A model generated the notes under the pieces. The model worked only from the letters and a program-made list of their open reading frames with translations, ran no database searches and had not been told where the DNA came from. A DNA stretch of 64,000 nt, taken from NCBI RefSeq assembly GCF_004795855.1, contig NZ_CP039252.1, positions 4,786,868-4,850,867 on the forward strand, in the 5' to 3' direction. How positions within the stretch are numbered: position 1 is the stretch's first letter; each line of letters begins with the position of its first letter. This document shows, in pieces, positions 15,383-24,250 of the stretch. The stretch is from Hydrogenophaga sp. PAMC20947 (GTDB lineage Bacteria > Pseudomonadota > Gammaproteobacteria > Burkholderiales > Burkholderiaceae_C). A program made the translations under genes and the position numbers.

Positions 15383-16432
15383 ATGACCCAATCAAAACTG
15401 GCACGTCGTCAGATCCTCAAATCCGCCCTTGCATCCGCTGCCGCGGTAGGCGTTGCCGCGCCGCTGGCCGCACATGCCCAAGGTGCCACCGTGACCTGGC
15501 GCATGCAGGCGCTGTGGGACGGTGGCACCACCCCCCAGAAATTCGAGGAAAAGTTCGTTGCCCGCGTGGCCGAGCTGACGGGCGGGCGTTTCAAAATCAA
15601 CCTGTTTTCGGCCGGCCAGATCGTGCCCGCTGCTCAGGCCTTTGACGCGGTTCGTGGTGGCGCCTTCGAAATGATGAAAACCTTTGACGGCTATGAAGCC
15701 GGCAAGATTCCTGCCTTCGCGTTCACCAGCACCATCCCATTTGGTTTTGCGGAGAGCGACGACTACGAAGCCTGGTTCTACGAGAAGGGCGGACTGGATC
15801 TGGTTCGCCAGGCCTATGCCCCGGCGGGACTGCACTACATCGCACCGACCGTTTACGGTCAAGAGCCGCTGCACTCGAAGGTGCCGATTCGGAAGATGGC
15901 CGATCTGGCCGGAAAGAAAGGGCGCTTTGTGGGGTTGGCGTCAGCGGTGATGGGTGCCATGGGCGTTTCGGTTACGCCACTGCCCACCGGGGAGGTGTAC
16001 TCCGCACTCGACAAGGGCGTGATCGACATGGCCGACAGGGGTGACCTGACCGCCAACTTCGAAGCCGGTCTGGCCGAGGTTGCCAAATACGTGATCGTGC
16101 CCGGCTTCCATCAGCCCACCACCGCCACAGCCTACGTCGCCAATAAGGGGGCCTTCGAGAAGTTGCCAGTGGAATTCAAGGCCGCCTTGGCTGTGGCTGC
16201 TCGCGAGGTGTCTTCTGCGCTGCGCCAACACATTCTGGTGAACGACGCGAGCGTACTGGCCAAGTACGAAGCCAAGGGATGCGAAGTGATTCGTTTCAGT
16301 GCCGCCGACGTTGCCGCCGCACGCCCCAAAGCCATGGCTGCCTGGCGCACCGCGACCAAGGGAGATGCACTGGCGACCAAGATCCTGGACAGCCAGATCG
16401 CCTTCATGAAAGAGCTCGGCCTGCTGGCCTGA
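15383..16432 (+). CDS. TRAP transporter substrate-binding protein (DctP family)
   Basis: 349 aa. The N-terminus has ARRQILKSALASAAAVGVAAPLAAHA, a Tat-like or long Sec signal ending before QGA, so the protein is periplasmic. The mature part is a typical DctP fold (WRMQALWDGGTTPQKFEEKFVARVAELTGGRFKINLFSAGQIVP, later STIPFGF and LPTGEVYSALDKGVIDM). An Arg in the usual carboxylate-binding region fits an organic-acid ligand. GGAGA lies 7 bases before the ATG at 15383. It heads an operon with the two TRAP permeases and an HMG-CoA reductase, which suggests mevalonate as the ligand (inferred). Confidence 0.92.
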   Translation: MTQSKLARRQILKSALASAAAVGVAAPLAAHAQGATVTWRMQALWDGGTTPQKFEEKFVARVAELTGGRFKINLFSAGQIVPAAQAFDAVRGGAFEMMKTFDGYEAGKIPAFAFTSTIPFGFAESDDYEAWFYEKGGLDLVRQAYAPAGLHYIAPTVYGQEPLHSKVPIRKMADLAGKKGRFVGLASAVMGAMGVSVTPLPTGEVYSALDKGVIDMADRGDLTANFEAGLAEVAKYVIVPGFHQPTTATAYVANKGAFEKLPVEFKAALAVAAREVSSALRQHILVNDASVLAKYEAKGCEVIRFSAADVAAARPKAMAAWRTATKGDALATKILDSQIAFMKELGLLA

Positions 16433-16516
16433 TGTTCTAGGCCCGCACGCCGGCTTCGCCCAGAACTGGCGCGCTGGAGTTGCGGGCTGCACCACCGATT
16501 CTTCTCTGGAGCCTGT

Positions 16517-17053
16517 ATGCCTGCTTGGCTGTCTGTCTCCACGTCGGCCATTACCACGCTCAATCGTTGGATCTTTCAGATCACGGTGTGGCTGATGGCG
16601 ATCGTGGTTCCCGTGATGTTGTACGAGGTGGTGATGCGCTACCTCTTTGATGCGCCCACCGTTTGGGGCATGGAGCTGGCCGTGTTGCTCTTTGGCCCCT
16701 ACTTCTTGCTCGGGGGCCCTTACCTCTTGCACTTGCGTGGCCATGTTGCACTGGACCTCGCACGTCAGCGCCTGAGCCTTGCCTGGCAGCGCCGTCTGGA
16801 TTTGATCAATTTCCCGATCATCGTATTCTTTTGCGCGGTGTTGCTGTACTTCAGCGCCCCTTCTGCATTCAGCGCCTGGTCTTACCGGGAAACCAGCTTT
16901 TCTGCCTGGAACCCGCCGATTTGGCCCGCCAAACTCATGGTCCCGTTGGCGTTGGCGCTGATGTTGCTGCAGGCCTTGGTTGAATTCGTTCGCGTGTTGT
17001 TCAGGGCCCCTGATACTGCCGAGCAAAATCCCACTGAGGCTGCCCATCCATGA
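16517..17053 (+). CDS. TRAP transporter small permease (DctQ family)
   Basis: 178 aa with four predicted membrane segments, the first near residue 20 (WIFQITVWLMAIVVPVMLYEVVMRYLF) and the usual DAPTVWGMELAVLLFG loop after it. DctQ joins the substrate-binding protein and the large permease in the inner membrane. GGAG precedes the ATG at 16517. It overlaps the next gene by 4 bases (ATGA), showing tight translational coupling. Confidence 0.92.
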   Translation: MPAWLSVSTSAITTLNRWIFQITVWLMAIVVPVMLYEVVMRYLFDAPTVWGMELAVLLFGPYFLLGGPYLLHLRGHVALDLARQRLSLAWQRRLDLINFPIIVFFCAVLLYFSAPSAFSAWSYRETSFSAWNPPIWPAKLMVPLALALMLLQALVEFVRVLFRAPDTAEQNPTEAAHP

Positions 17054-18366
17054 GCGCCAATGCCATCTTGCTGCTGATGTTCGGCAGCCTCACAGTGTTC
17101 ATGCTCACCGGTTTGCCGATCGCCTTCGTCCTTGGCGGACTTTCGCTGCTCTTCACGGTCACGCTCTGGGAGCCCAACGCAGTTATCGTTTTGGTGCTTC
17201 AGATTTACGACACCATGAAGTCGGAGGCTTTGCTGGCCATTCCGCTGTTCATCCTGATGGCTTGCATCCTGCAGCGCTCCGGGGTGATCGAAGATCTGTA
17301 CCGGGCCATGGAGCTCTGGTTTGGGCGAATCAAAGGTGGGTTGGCCATCGGTACCGTCATCATTTGCGTGGTCATGGCTGCCATGACAGGCGTGGTCGGC
17401 GCAGCAGTGACTGCCATGGGGATTCTTGCGCTGCCTGAAATGCTCAAGCGAGGTTACAAGCCCCAACTGGCTCTCGGCACCATCTGTGCCTCAGGTACGC
17501 TGGGCATTCTGATCCCGCCATCGGTCCTGACCATCGTTTACGCGGTCACGGCGCAGATTTCCATTGGGCAGATGTTGATCGCTGGGTTGATTCCGGGCTT
17601 GATCCTGGCCAGTCTCTACATTGGATACATCGTGGTGGTCGGATGGTTGCGGCCCGAATGGGTGCCGCTGGACCCGAACATGCAGGCCGTGCCGCTGAAG
17701 GCCAAGCTGCTGGCCCTGAAGGCGTTGGCTTTCCCTTCCATGTTGATCGTGATGATTCTGGGATCGATCTTCTTTGGTGTGGCCACACCCACGGAGTCTG
17801 CGGCGGTTGGCGTGGCCGGCGCCATGATCCCGGCCCTGCTCAAACGGCGACTCAACCTGGGCATGTTGCGTGCCAGTGGTGTCGATTCCCTGAAGGCCAC
17901 GTCGATGATCTTGTGGATCACGCTTGGTGCGAAGGCTTATGTGGCGATATTCACAGGTCTCGGTGGCGCGGACACTTTGCTTGAATTCATCAAGGGTCTG
18001 GAAGTCAACCGCTGGTTCATTCTCGGCGCCATGATGCTCTTGCTGGTCTTTCTCGGCACAGTTCTTGACGAGCTCGGCATCATTCTCCTCACCGTACCGG
18101 TGTTCTTGCCCATCGTGCGTTTGCTGGGATTTGATGAGCTCTGGTTCGGTGTGCTGTACGCGATCACCATCCAGATGGGCTATATCAGCCCGCCCTTTGG
18201 CTACACGTTGTTCTACATCAAGGGCACCTTGCCAAAGCACATCGGCATGGACCTGGTCTACAAGGGCGTGATCCCCTTCTTCATCCTGCAGTTTGTTGGC
18301 TTGCTGATCTGCGCTGCCTTCCCCGACCTGGTCACCTACCTGCCGCGCCTGATGGCCGAACGCTGA
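17050..18366 (+). CDS. TRAP transporter large permease (DctM family)
   Basis: 438 aa, about 12 membrane segments, normal family length. Conserved DctM features are visible: LTGLPIAFVLGGLSLL at the start, SGTLGILIPPSVLTIVYAVTAQISIGQM in the middle, and FFGVATPTESAAVGV and TIQMGYISPPFGYTLFYIKG near the end. It forms the Na+-driven channel of the TRAP system. Its start overlaps the small permease stop, and mvaA begins 30 bases after it. Confidence 0.95.
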   Translation: MSANAILLLMFGSLTVFMLTGLPIAFVLGGLSLLFTVTLWEPNAVIVLVLQIYDTMKSEALLAIPLFILMACILQRSGVIEDLYRAMELWFGRIKGGLAIGTVIICVVMAAMTGVVGAAVTAMGILALPEMLKRGYKPQLALGTICASGTLGILIPPSVLTIVYAVTAQISIGQMLIAGLIPGLILASLYIGYIVVVGWLRPEWVPLDPNMQAVPLKAKLLALKALAFPSMLIVMILGSIFFGVATPTESAAVGVAGAMIPALLKRRLNLGMLRASGVDSLKATSMILWITLGAKAYVAIFTGLGGADTLLEFIKGLEVNRWFILGAMMLLLVFLGTVLDELGIILLTVPVFLPIVRLLGFDELWFGVLYAITIQMGYISPPFGYTLFYIKGTLPKHIGMDLVYKGVIPFFILQFVGLLICAAFPDLVTYLPRLMAER

Positions 18367-18396
18367 GTTCACTCTTTCAATTTCATAGGACATCCC

Positions 18397-19680
18397 ATGG
18401 ACACCCATGCTCCGAGCAGCCGCATTGGCGGTTTCCACAAATTCAACGTGGCCCAGCGGATCGATAGCGTTGCAAAGTTTGCGCAACTGGATGACGCTGA
18501 CAAGGCCTTGTTGCAGAACACCGGCAATCTGCCTGCAGAGCTGGCCGATCACCTCATTGAAAACTTCATCGGCACCATGAACATTCCGGTGGGCATTGCC
18601 ACCAACATGAAGATTGATGGGCATGACCGCCTGATTCCCATGGCCACTGAAGAGTCTTCCGTGGTGGCTGCTGTGTGCAACGCGGCGCGCCAGTGCTACG
18701 ACAACGGAGGCTTTGTTACTTCCATGTCGGGTACCGAAATGATTGCGCAAATCCAGCTTACACAGGTTCCTGATCCGCAACATGCTCGCTTGAAGATCCT
18801 CGAGCGCAAAGAAACTATTCGAGAAATGTGCGATGCCTGCGACCCGATTTTGGTCAAGCTCGGCGGCGGCTTTCGCGATCTTGAAGTGCGCGTGTTGGAT
18901 ACCCGAGGTGGCACCATGGTGGTCACCCATCTCATTGTCGATACCCGGGACGCGATGGGGGCCAACGCGGTCAACACCATGGCCGAACGCATCGCGCCGC
19001 ACATTGCCGAATGGACGCTAGGAAAAAGCAACCTGCGCATCTTGTCCAATCTGGCTGACCGGCGTTTGGCCCGTGCTCGCTGTACCTGGCGTTTGGCCGA
19101 CATCGGTGGCGCCGAAGTGCGCGACGCCATGGTGGCCGCCTACCACTTTGCAGAAGCCGACCCTTACCGTGCGGCGACACACAACAAGGGCATCATGAAC
19201 GGTATCAGTGCCGTGGTGATGGCCACCGGCAACGACACTCGGGCGGTTGAAGCCGGCGCCCACGCCTATGCCGCTCGCAGTGGTCGCTATTCCAGCCTCT
19301 CGACATGGGAGGTGTCGGCTGAAGGAGACCTGGTCGGCTCCATTGAAATCCCCATGGCTGTTGGCCTGGTGGGTGGTGCGACCAAACTTCACCCCTGTGC
19401 CAAAGTGGCGCTCAAGGTTCTCAATGCGAAAACGGCAGAGGATCTTGCTCGCGTTATAGCTGCGGTGGGGCTTGCCCAGAACTTCTCGGCGATGAAGGCG
19501 CTGGCGACCACCGGTATCCAGAAAGGGCACATGTCGCTACATTCGCAGAACATTGCCATGATGGCAGGAGCTTTAGGGGAAGAAATAGACCTTGTAGCCC
19601 GCGTATTGGTTGAGCTCGGGACAGTGCGTCTGGATGTTGCTGAGGAAGAGCTTAGACGGTTCCGATCAGCAAGAGTTTGA
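18397..19680 (+). CDS. mvaA: Class II hydroxymethylglutaryl-CoA reductase, degradative
   Basis: 427 aa, the length of the Pseudomonas mevalonii enzyme. The catalytic set is present: Glu in EESSVVAA (85/86), Lys264 in HNKGIMNGI, Asp280 in GNDTRAVEAGAHAYA and His378 in GHMSLHSQNIA. The ENFIGTMNIPVG substrate segment (55-66) and DAMGANAVNTMAE (186-197) for the nucleotide are also there. Class II enzymes oxidise mevalonate with NAD(P) and CoA to HMG-CoA, allowing growth on mevalonate. AGGA lies 6 bases before the ATG. It ends the TRAP operon; an HMG-CoA lyase for the next step is not in the window. A biosynthetic role is unlikely because bacteria of this kind use the MEP pathway. Confidence 0.93.
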   Translation: MDTHAPSSRIGGFHKFNVAQRIDSVAKFAQLDDADKALLQNTGNLPAELADHLIENFIGTMNIPVGIATNMKIDGHDRLIPMATEESSVVAAVCNAARQCYDNGGFVTSMSGTEMIAQIQLTQVPDPQHARLKILERKETIREMCDACDPILVKLGGGFRDLEVRVLDTRGGTMVVTHLIVDTRDAMGANAVNTMAERIAPHIAEWTLGKSNLRILSNLADRRLARARCTWRLADIGGAEVRDAMVAAYHFAEADPYRAATHNKGIMNGISAVVMATGNDTRAVEAGAHAYAARSGRYSSLSTWEVSAEGDLVGSIEIPMAVGLVGGATKLHPCAKVALKVLNAKTAEDLARVIAAVGLAQNFSAMKALATTGIQKGHMSLHSQNIAMMAGALGEEIDLVARVLVELGTVRLDVAEEELRRFRSARV

Positions 19681-19881
19681 TGTCCGCTGGCTCCAGACAT
19701 TCGAAACTGACGACTGAATGCTCGCGAGTGCCGCAACCTGTCATTCCCCCTGCAGGGTTTCAAGCGGCAGCTTGACCACACACTCCGGTCGTTCAGCCGA
19801 TGTCGCTCAAGCCAAGTACCGGGATAGACTGGTCACGCAAGGGCTGAGCTGGTGCTCCCCAATCGGTATCGATTTACATCT

Positions 19882-20472
19882 TCAATCAATGGGTGATGTG
19901 TCCACCCACGCGCTTGCGGTTTCAATGCGCAACTGCAAATTCAATCGCTGGGCTAGAGTATCTGCCGCCCCCTGTAGGGGACCGTCGTTTTGAATGGCGA
20001 TGTGGTTCGAGGGGAGCGCCAGGCTGACTTCGCGCTGGAGCCGCGCTGCGATAGCCGGGAGCTTTTCTCGCCCGCGTGCTGCCAGGCGCTGGGCGAGCAC
20101 GTGGGGCGGAGCGCTGATATGCACCACGGTGGCTTCGGGCCACTGGGTAAGCAATGTGGGCAAATGCCCGCGCGAGCCGTTGACGAACACGCAGCGCCCT
20201 TGATCCAGCGCTGCAAGCTCGTTGGCGCGCACGCCATAGCGCAGCTCGTTGGCTTCCCAATGCAGGCCAAACGCTCCTTGCGCTCGAAGCCGATCAAACG
20301 TCGCCACGTCCACGGTTTCATGTTGCTCTCCGCCGGGTTGCGCCGGGCGCGTGATGGTGCGGCGCGCCCAGTGCGCTTTGGCGGCGCCCGGCCATGTTTG
20401 TCGCAAGGTGTGGAGCACGCTGTCTTTGCCCGCGCCTGAGGGGCCGATGATGTAGATCAGGCACTGGCTCAT
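19882..20472 (-). CDS. phnN: Ribose 1,5-bisphosphate phosphokinase PhnN
   Basis: 196 aa, guanylate-kinase-like fold. The Walker A motif GPSGAGKDS is at residues 10-18, with ARRTITRPAQPGGEQHE following as in PhnN. It makes PRPP from ribose 1,5-bisphosphate at the end of C-P lyase phosphonate breakdown. Its start overlaps the end of the DUF1045 gene by 4 bases, so it is the last gene of the phnF-DUF1045-phnN unit, divergent from the main phn operon. Confidence 0.93.
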   Translation of the reverse strand: MSQCLIYIIGPSGAGKDSVLHTLRQTWPGAAKAHWARRTITRPAQPGGEQHETVDVATFDRLRAQGAFGLHWEANELRYGVRANELAALDQGRCVFVNGSRGHLPTLLTQWPEATVVHISAPPHVLAQRLAARGREKLPAIAARLQREVSLALPSNHIAIQNDGPLQGAADTLAQRLNLQLRIETASAWVDTSPID

Positions 20473-21185
20473 GTGGGAAATCCGGTTTGTTTCCAGAGCA
20501 CGAAGTCGGCGCCGGGGGTGGGTTCCACAAAAATGGACAGGCAGTCCATTCGCAAGGGAGGCCGGCGGTTGAAGCGCTCGGCAGCCGCGCTCACCAGGCG
20601 ATCCACAGTTTCATCAGGCGCGGCATTCAGATCGCCCGTCAGCGAAAAATGAAAACGAAACTGGTCCAACACCCACGGGTAGCCCCAGGCGAGCATCAGC
20701 GCATCTTGCTCTGGCGTGAGCCCGGAGGCGCGGCGGCGCTTCTTTTCTGCGGATGTCAAAGGGGCCGCCAGGGACTGCAATCGGGTCACGCTTTCCGCGG
20801 CCAGGCGATCCAACTCAGGCGAAGGATTCTCCGGGCGCAAGGCGAGAAACCGTCCCATGCGCACCACTTGCAAGTCGGGCAGATCAAAGGCCTTTTGCGT
20901 GGTGCACAGGGCCGCAACCGCATGGCGCAGTTGCTCCAGGTCCACGCCTTCGGCCAGACGAAAGGGTGCCTTGAGCGTGGCGTGCCAGCCATAGCGGCGC
21001 GGTTCGGCGGTGAGGTGGTGCTGGGTGGCCGCGTCCACACCTTTGATTTCCGGCTGGGGCTGGTCTTGGTGCCTGAGCGCGCAGCGGCCTAGCCATTCGC
21101 TGCCCATGGCCCACCAGGGTGATTCGATATCGGGTGCGGCGTAAATGGCCACGCGGTGGGGCTTGTCGGTCGGGCTATTGGCCAT
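20469..21185 (-). CDS. DUF1045 protein, phosphonate-associated
   Basis: 238 aa from the ATG at 21185. The sequence (PHRVAIYAAPDIESPWWAMGSEWLGR...GWHATLKAPFRL...FHFSLTG) matches the DUF1045 family, which lies in the 2H phosphoesterase superfamily: the two H-x-T/S motifs are HATLK and HFSLT. These proteins are found almost only in phn operons; a role on a cyclic ribose-phosphate intermediate in place of PhnP has been proposed, and no phnP is seen here. The start overlaps the phnF stop region by about 11 bases. In-frame codons further upstream would lie inside phnF and have no better signal. Confidence 0.85.
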   Translation of the reverse strand: MANSPTDKPHRVAIYAAPDIESPWWAMGSEWLGRCALRHQDQPQPEIKGVDAATQHHLTAEPRRYGWHATLKAPFRLAEGVDLEQLRHAVAALCTTQKAFDLPDLQVVRMGRFLALRPENPSPELDRLAAESVTRLQSLAAPLTSAEKKRRRASGLTPEQDALMLAWGYPWVLDQFRFHFSLTGDLNAAPDETVDRLVSAAAERFNRRPPLRMDCLSIFVEPTPGADFVLWKQTGFPT

Positions 21186-21930
21186 GGTCGTGATCCACGG
21201 TGAGGGTGACCCGATCACCGGCAAACCAGGTGCGGGCGTATTCGATGGGTACGCCGTCGACATCGACATTCACGCTGCTCACGTAGAGGGCCGGTCGGGT
21301 GGCGGGTTGGCGCAATTGACTCGCCACTTCTGCCGTGGGCATGCGGGCGCTGATGCGGCTCTGACGCCGCGTGTAGTCGGCCACACCCAGCGCCGCAAAA
21401 GCCTGGGTGATGGAGCCGGTCTGGCGCAGGTGATCGTCCAGAGCCGAAAAACGGGGCAGTGGGAAATAGCGGTCACTGAAATGCAAAGGCTGGCCACCGC
21501 CATCGCCGAGCACTTGCAGGTGCAGCACGGTCAGGCCGGTCTTGATCTCCAGCGCTTTGGCCACATCGGCCTTGGCCCGGATGGCGGTCGAGGCCAGCAA
21601 GCGCATGCCGCCCGGCAGGCCCACTTGGGCCAGGCTCTGCCGGTGGCGCGTGCGCTTGCTCAACATCAGGTCGACCGCGAACTCTTCCACATAGGTCCCG
21701 CTGCCTTGCGTCGAGCGCACGAGCCCTAGCTGCCCCAGGCTGGCCAGCGAGCGCCGGATGGTGTGGCGGTTGACGCCGAATTGCTCGGCCAGGAAATGCT
21801 CGGAAGGCAGGCGTTGGCCAGGGCCGTAGGTGCCCCGGCCAATGGCGTCGGCGAGCTCGTTGGTGATGCGGGCCCAGAAACTTTGTTCGGGGTCGGGCAG
21901 GGCAAATGCAGAGGTGATGGTTTTTGTCAT
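21175..21930 (-). CDS. phnF: GntR/HutC-family regulator PhnF
   Basis: 251 aa. The N-terminal winged helix (FWARITNELADAIGRGTYGPGQRLPSEHFLAEQFGVNRHTIRRSLASLGQLGLVRSTQGSGTYV) is followed by a UTRA effector domain (LTVLHLQVLGDGGGQPLHFSDRYFPL). It is the expected phn repressor. The ATG at 21930 gives a normal N-terminus though its ribosome site is weak; a TTG 14 codons earlier is less likely. It is divergent from phnG with 74 bases between, and candidate operators of the TGTCTANACA type lie in this gap and before phnC. Confidence 0.92.
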   Translation of the reverse strand: MTKTITSAFALPDPEQSFWARITNELADAIGRGTYGPGQRLPSEHFLAEQFGVNRHTIRRSLASLGQLGLVRSTQGSGTYVEEFAVDLMLSKRTRHRQSLAQVGLPGGMRLLASTAIRAKADVAKALEIKTGLTVLHLQVLGDGGGQPLHFSDRYFPLPRFSALDDHLRQTGSITQAFAALGVADYTRRQSRISARMPTAEVASQLRQPATRPALYVSSVNVDVDGVPIEYARTWFAGDRVTLTVDHDHGQ

Positions 21931-21974
21931 GAAAGGGACACGGAGGTTGCCTAAGCTGGTGATCAACAACAAGT

Positions 21975-21984
21975 TGTCTACACA
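21975..21984. promoter_or_regulatory. Candidate PhnF operator 1 (phnF-phnG gap)
   Basis: TGTCTACACA within TTGTCTACACAA at 21974-21985. It is a near-perfect palindrome in the only non-coding DNA between phnF and phnG. It differs by one base from the perfect TGTCTAGACA before phnC, and its form is like HutC/PhnF-type GntR operators (TGT-TA-ACA). Confidence 0.6.
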
Positions 21985-22004
21985 AATCCAAGACTACCAC
22001 CGAG

Positions 22005-22514
22005 ATGTTTCACTCATTTGACAATGCCGGCCCCAACCGGTCCACCCCCCGCCCCGAATGGATGGCGCTGCTGGCGCGGGCACCCGTTGCCTTGCTGGAA
22101 AGCGTGCTGGCCGATCAGCCCGCGCCAACGCTGCAATGGCTGCGCCGGCCCGAGACCGGCCTCTACATGGTGCAAGGCCGCGCGGGCGGCACAGGCGAGC
22201 GCTTTAACCTGGGCGAGATCACGGTGACGCGCTGTGCCTTGCGGGCCCACGCAGACGACGGCGCTTCGGTGGGCGTGGCCTATGTCAAAGGGCGCAACCA
22301 CCGCCAGGCCCAGCTGGCCGCGCTGGCCGATGCGCTCTTGCAAGACGCTGGGCAATACGACGCGCTCGAACAGGCTTTGCTGGGCCCCGTGCGCCAGCAC
22401 CTGGCCGAGCAAAAAGCCCTTCGCGCCACACGGGCCCGCTCGACCACGGTGGACTTTTTCACCGTGGCGCGCGAAACCGGAACCGATCAAGACGAAGAGG
22501 AGGTCGCCGAATGA
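22005..22514 (+). CDS. phnG: C-P lyase core subunit PhnG
   Basis: 169 aa. The order RPEWMALLARAPVALLESVL, MVQGRAGGTGERFNLGEITVTRCALR and GVAYVKGRNHRQAQLAALADALLQ is typical of PhnG. It forms the PhnGHIJ core, in which PhnG with PhnI displaces adenine from ATP with the phosphonate. First gene of the long plus-strand phn operon; overlaps phnH by 4 bases. Confidence 0.95.
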   Translation: MFHSFDNAGPNRSTPRPEWMALLARAPVALLESVLADQPAPTLQWLRRPETGLYMVQGRAGGTGERFNLGEITVTRCALRAHADDGASVGVAYVKGRNHRQAQLAALADALLQDAGQYDALEQALLGPVRQHLAEQKALRATRARSTTVDFFTVARETGTDQDEEEVAE

Positions 22515-23131
22515 ACGCCGATCAATTGCAACAGGTGCGCCCGGGCTTTCACGACGCGGCGCTGGGCAGCCAGGCGGTGTTTCGGGTGGCGCTGCAAGCG
22601 CTGTCGCATCCAGGGCGCGTGCTGGACATGCCCGCGGTGGCCGAGTTGCCGCGCTACGGCCAAAGTGCGGCCGCGCTGCTGTTGCTGGCCTTGCTCGACA
22701 GCGATTGCGCGCTGTGGCTCTCGCCCTCACTGGCCAATTCCGACGCCGCCACCTGGTTGCGTTTTCACACCGGGTGCCAGTGCGTGACAGCGTCCGAACA
22801 GGCGAGCTTCTTGTGGGTCGCGGCGGGCGACGCCATGCCCGTCCTGCACACCCTGAACCTAGGCACCGACGAATACCCCGACCAGTCCGCCACCTGCGTT
22901 ATCGAGACAGGCGGCCTGGCGAACACAGGGCCCAGCGCCTGGCAGCTGCAAGGGCCAGGCATCGCCGATGTTCAGCCGTTGAATGCCGCTGGGTTGCCGG
23001 ATGCATTCGAAGCCCAATGGGCCCAGAACCAGGCCGCATTTCCGCGCGGCGCTGATGTGTTTCTGACCACCGTCACGCAGGTGGCGGGCTTGCCGCGCAC
23101 CACGCGCATCTCAACTTCTGTGGATGCCTGA
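22511..23131 (+). CDS. phnH: C-P lyase core subunit PhnH
   Basis: 206 aa. Typical PhnH sequence: PGFHDAALGSQAVFRVALQALSHPGRVLDMP near the start, then LLLLALLDSDCALWLSP and PRGADVFLTT near the end. PhnH is the structural dimer of the core complex. The ATG overlaps the phnG stop (ATGA), and phnI follows after 3 bases. Confidence 0.95.
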   Translation: MNADQLQQVRPGFHDAALGSQAVFRVALQALSHPGRVLDMPAVAELPRYGQSAAALLLLALLDSDCALWLSPSLANSDAATWLRFHTGCQCVTASEQASFLWVAAGDAMPVLHTLNLGTDEYPDQSATCVIETGGLANTGPSAWQLQGPGIADVQPLNAAGLPDAFEAQWAQNQAAFPRGADVFLTTVTQVAGLPRTTRISTSVDA

Positions 23132-23134
23132 ACC

Positions 23135-24250
23135 ATGTACGTGGCCGTCAAAGGCGGGGAAACCGCCATTCTCAACAGCTACCAGTTGCTGGCCGGGCAG
23201 CGGCGGGGCAACACCGCCTTGCCCGAACTGAGCGTGGCGCAAATCTGCGAGCAGATGAAGCTCGCGGTGGACCGGGTGATGACCGAAGGTTCGGTGTACG
23301 ACCCTGAGCTGGCCGCGCTCGCGATCAAGCAGGCGAGTGGCGATCTGGTCGAGGCCATCTTTCTGCTGCGCGCTTACCGCGCCACGTTGCCCCGCCTCGG
23401 CGATACGCGGCCACTGGAGACCGGCCAGATGCAGCCAGACCGCCGCATCTCCGCCACCTTCAAAGACCTGCCCGGCGGGCAGATTCTCGGCCCCACCTAT
23501 GACTACACCCAGCGCTTGCTCGACTTCACGCTGCTGGCCCAAGGCAACATTTCGCCCGAGCAGAAAGCCGCGATCCACGCCGCTCAAAGTCCCGCACCCC
23601 GCGTGGTGGATCTCCTCAATCAGGAAGGCCTGATCGAAACCCACCCCATGCCCGAAGGCGACCCGGCCCCGGTGGACCTCACCCGCGAGCCACTGCGTTT
23701 TCCCGCCTCGCGCGCCACGCGTTTGCAAAACCTCGCGCGCGGCGACGAAGGCTTCCTGTTGGCGATCGCCTATTCGACCCAGCGCGGCTATTCGCACAGC
23801 CATCCTTTCGTGGGCGAAATTCGCCTGGGCCAGGTGGCCGTGGAACTGCAGCCCGAAGAGCTGGACTTCCCGCTCTCGATCGGTGACATCGAAATCACCG
23901 AGTGCGAAATGGTCAACCAGTTTGCGGGCAGCAAAACCGAGCCGCCGAAGTTCACACGCGGCTACGGTCTGGCCTTCGGCCACAGCGAACGCAAGGCCAT
24001 GGCCATGAGCTTGGTGGACCGTGCCTTGCGCGCCGACGAGCTGGGCGAAGCGGTGGAGTCACCGGCGCAGATGCAGGAGTTTGTGCTCTCCCACAGCGAC
24101 AGCCTGGAGGCATCGGGCTTTGTGCAGCATTTGAAGCTGCCGCATTACGTGGACTTTCAGTCTGAGCTTGAGCTGGTGCGCCGTATGCGCGCTCAGGCCG
24201 CTGCATCGGCCGACACCGCAACGATCTCAATGCCGGAGGACGCCGCATGA
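23135..24250 (+). CDS. phnI: C-P lyase core subunit PhnI (nucleosidase)
   Basis: 371 aa, normal family length. MYVAVKGGETAI at the N-terminus and QICEQMKLAVDRVMTEGSVYDPELAALAIKQASGDLVEAIFLLRAYR are PhnI signatures, as are FTRGYGLAFGHSERKAMAMSLVD and HYVDFQSELELVRR later. With G, H and L it builds the alpha-D-ribose-1-methylphosphonate triphosphate. Overlaps phnJ by 4 bases. Confidence 0.96.
   Translation: MYVAVKGGETAILNSYQLLAGQRRGNTALPELSVAQICEQMKLAVDRVMTEGSVYDPELAALAIKQASGDLVEAIFLLRAYRATLPRLGDTRPLETGQMQPDRRISATFKDLPGGQILGPTYDYTQRLLDFTLLAQGNISPEQKAAIHAAQSPAPRVVDLLNQEGLIETHPMPEGDPAPVDLTREPLRFPASRATRLQNLARGDEGFLLAIAYSTQRGYSHSHPFVGEIRLGQVAVELQPEELDFPLSIGDIEITECEMVNQFAGSKTEPPKFTRGYGLAFGHSERKAMAMSLVDRALRADELGEAVESPAQMQEFVLSHSDSLEASGFVQHLKLPHYVDFQSELELVRRMRAQAAASADTATISMPEDAA

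Noticed and set aside
15941-19002. Long minus-strand open frames opposite the TRAP and mvaA genes (up to about 500 codons)
   Set aside because: They are antisense to well-recognised genes, are rich in His, Gln and Arg as expected from reversed GC-rich codons, and have no ribosome sites.
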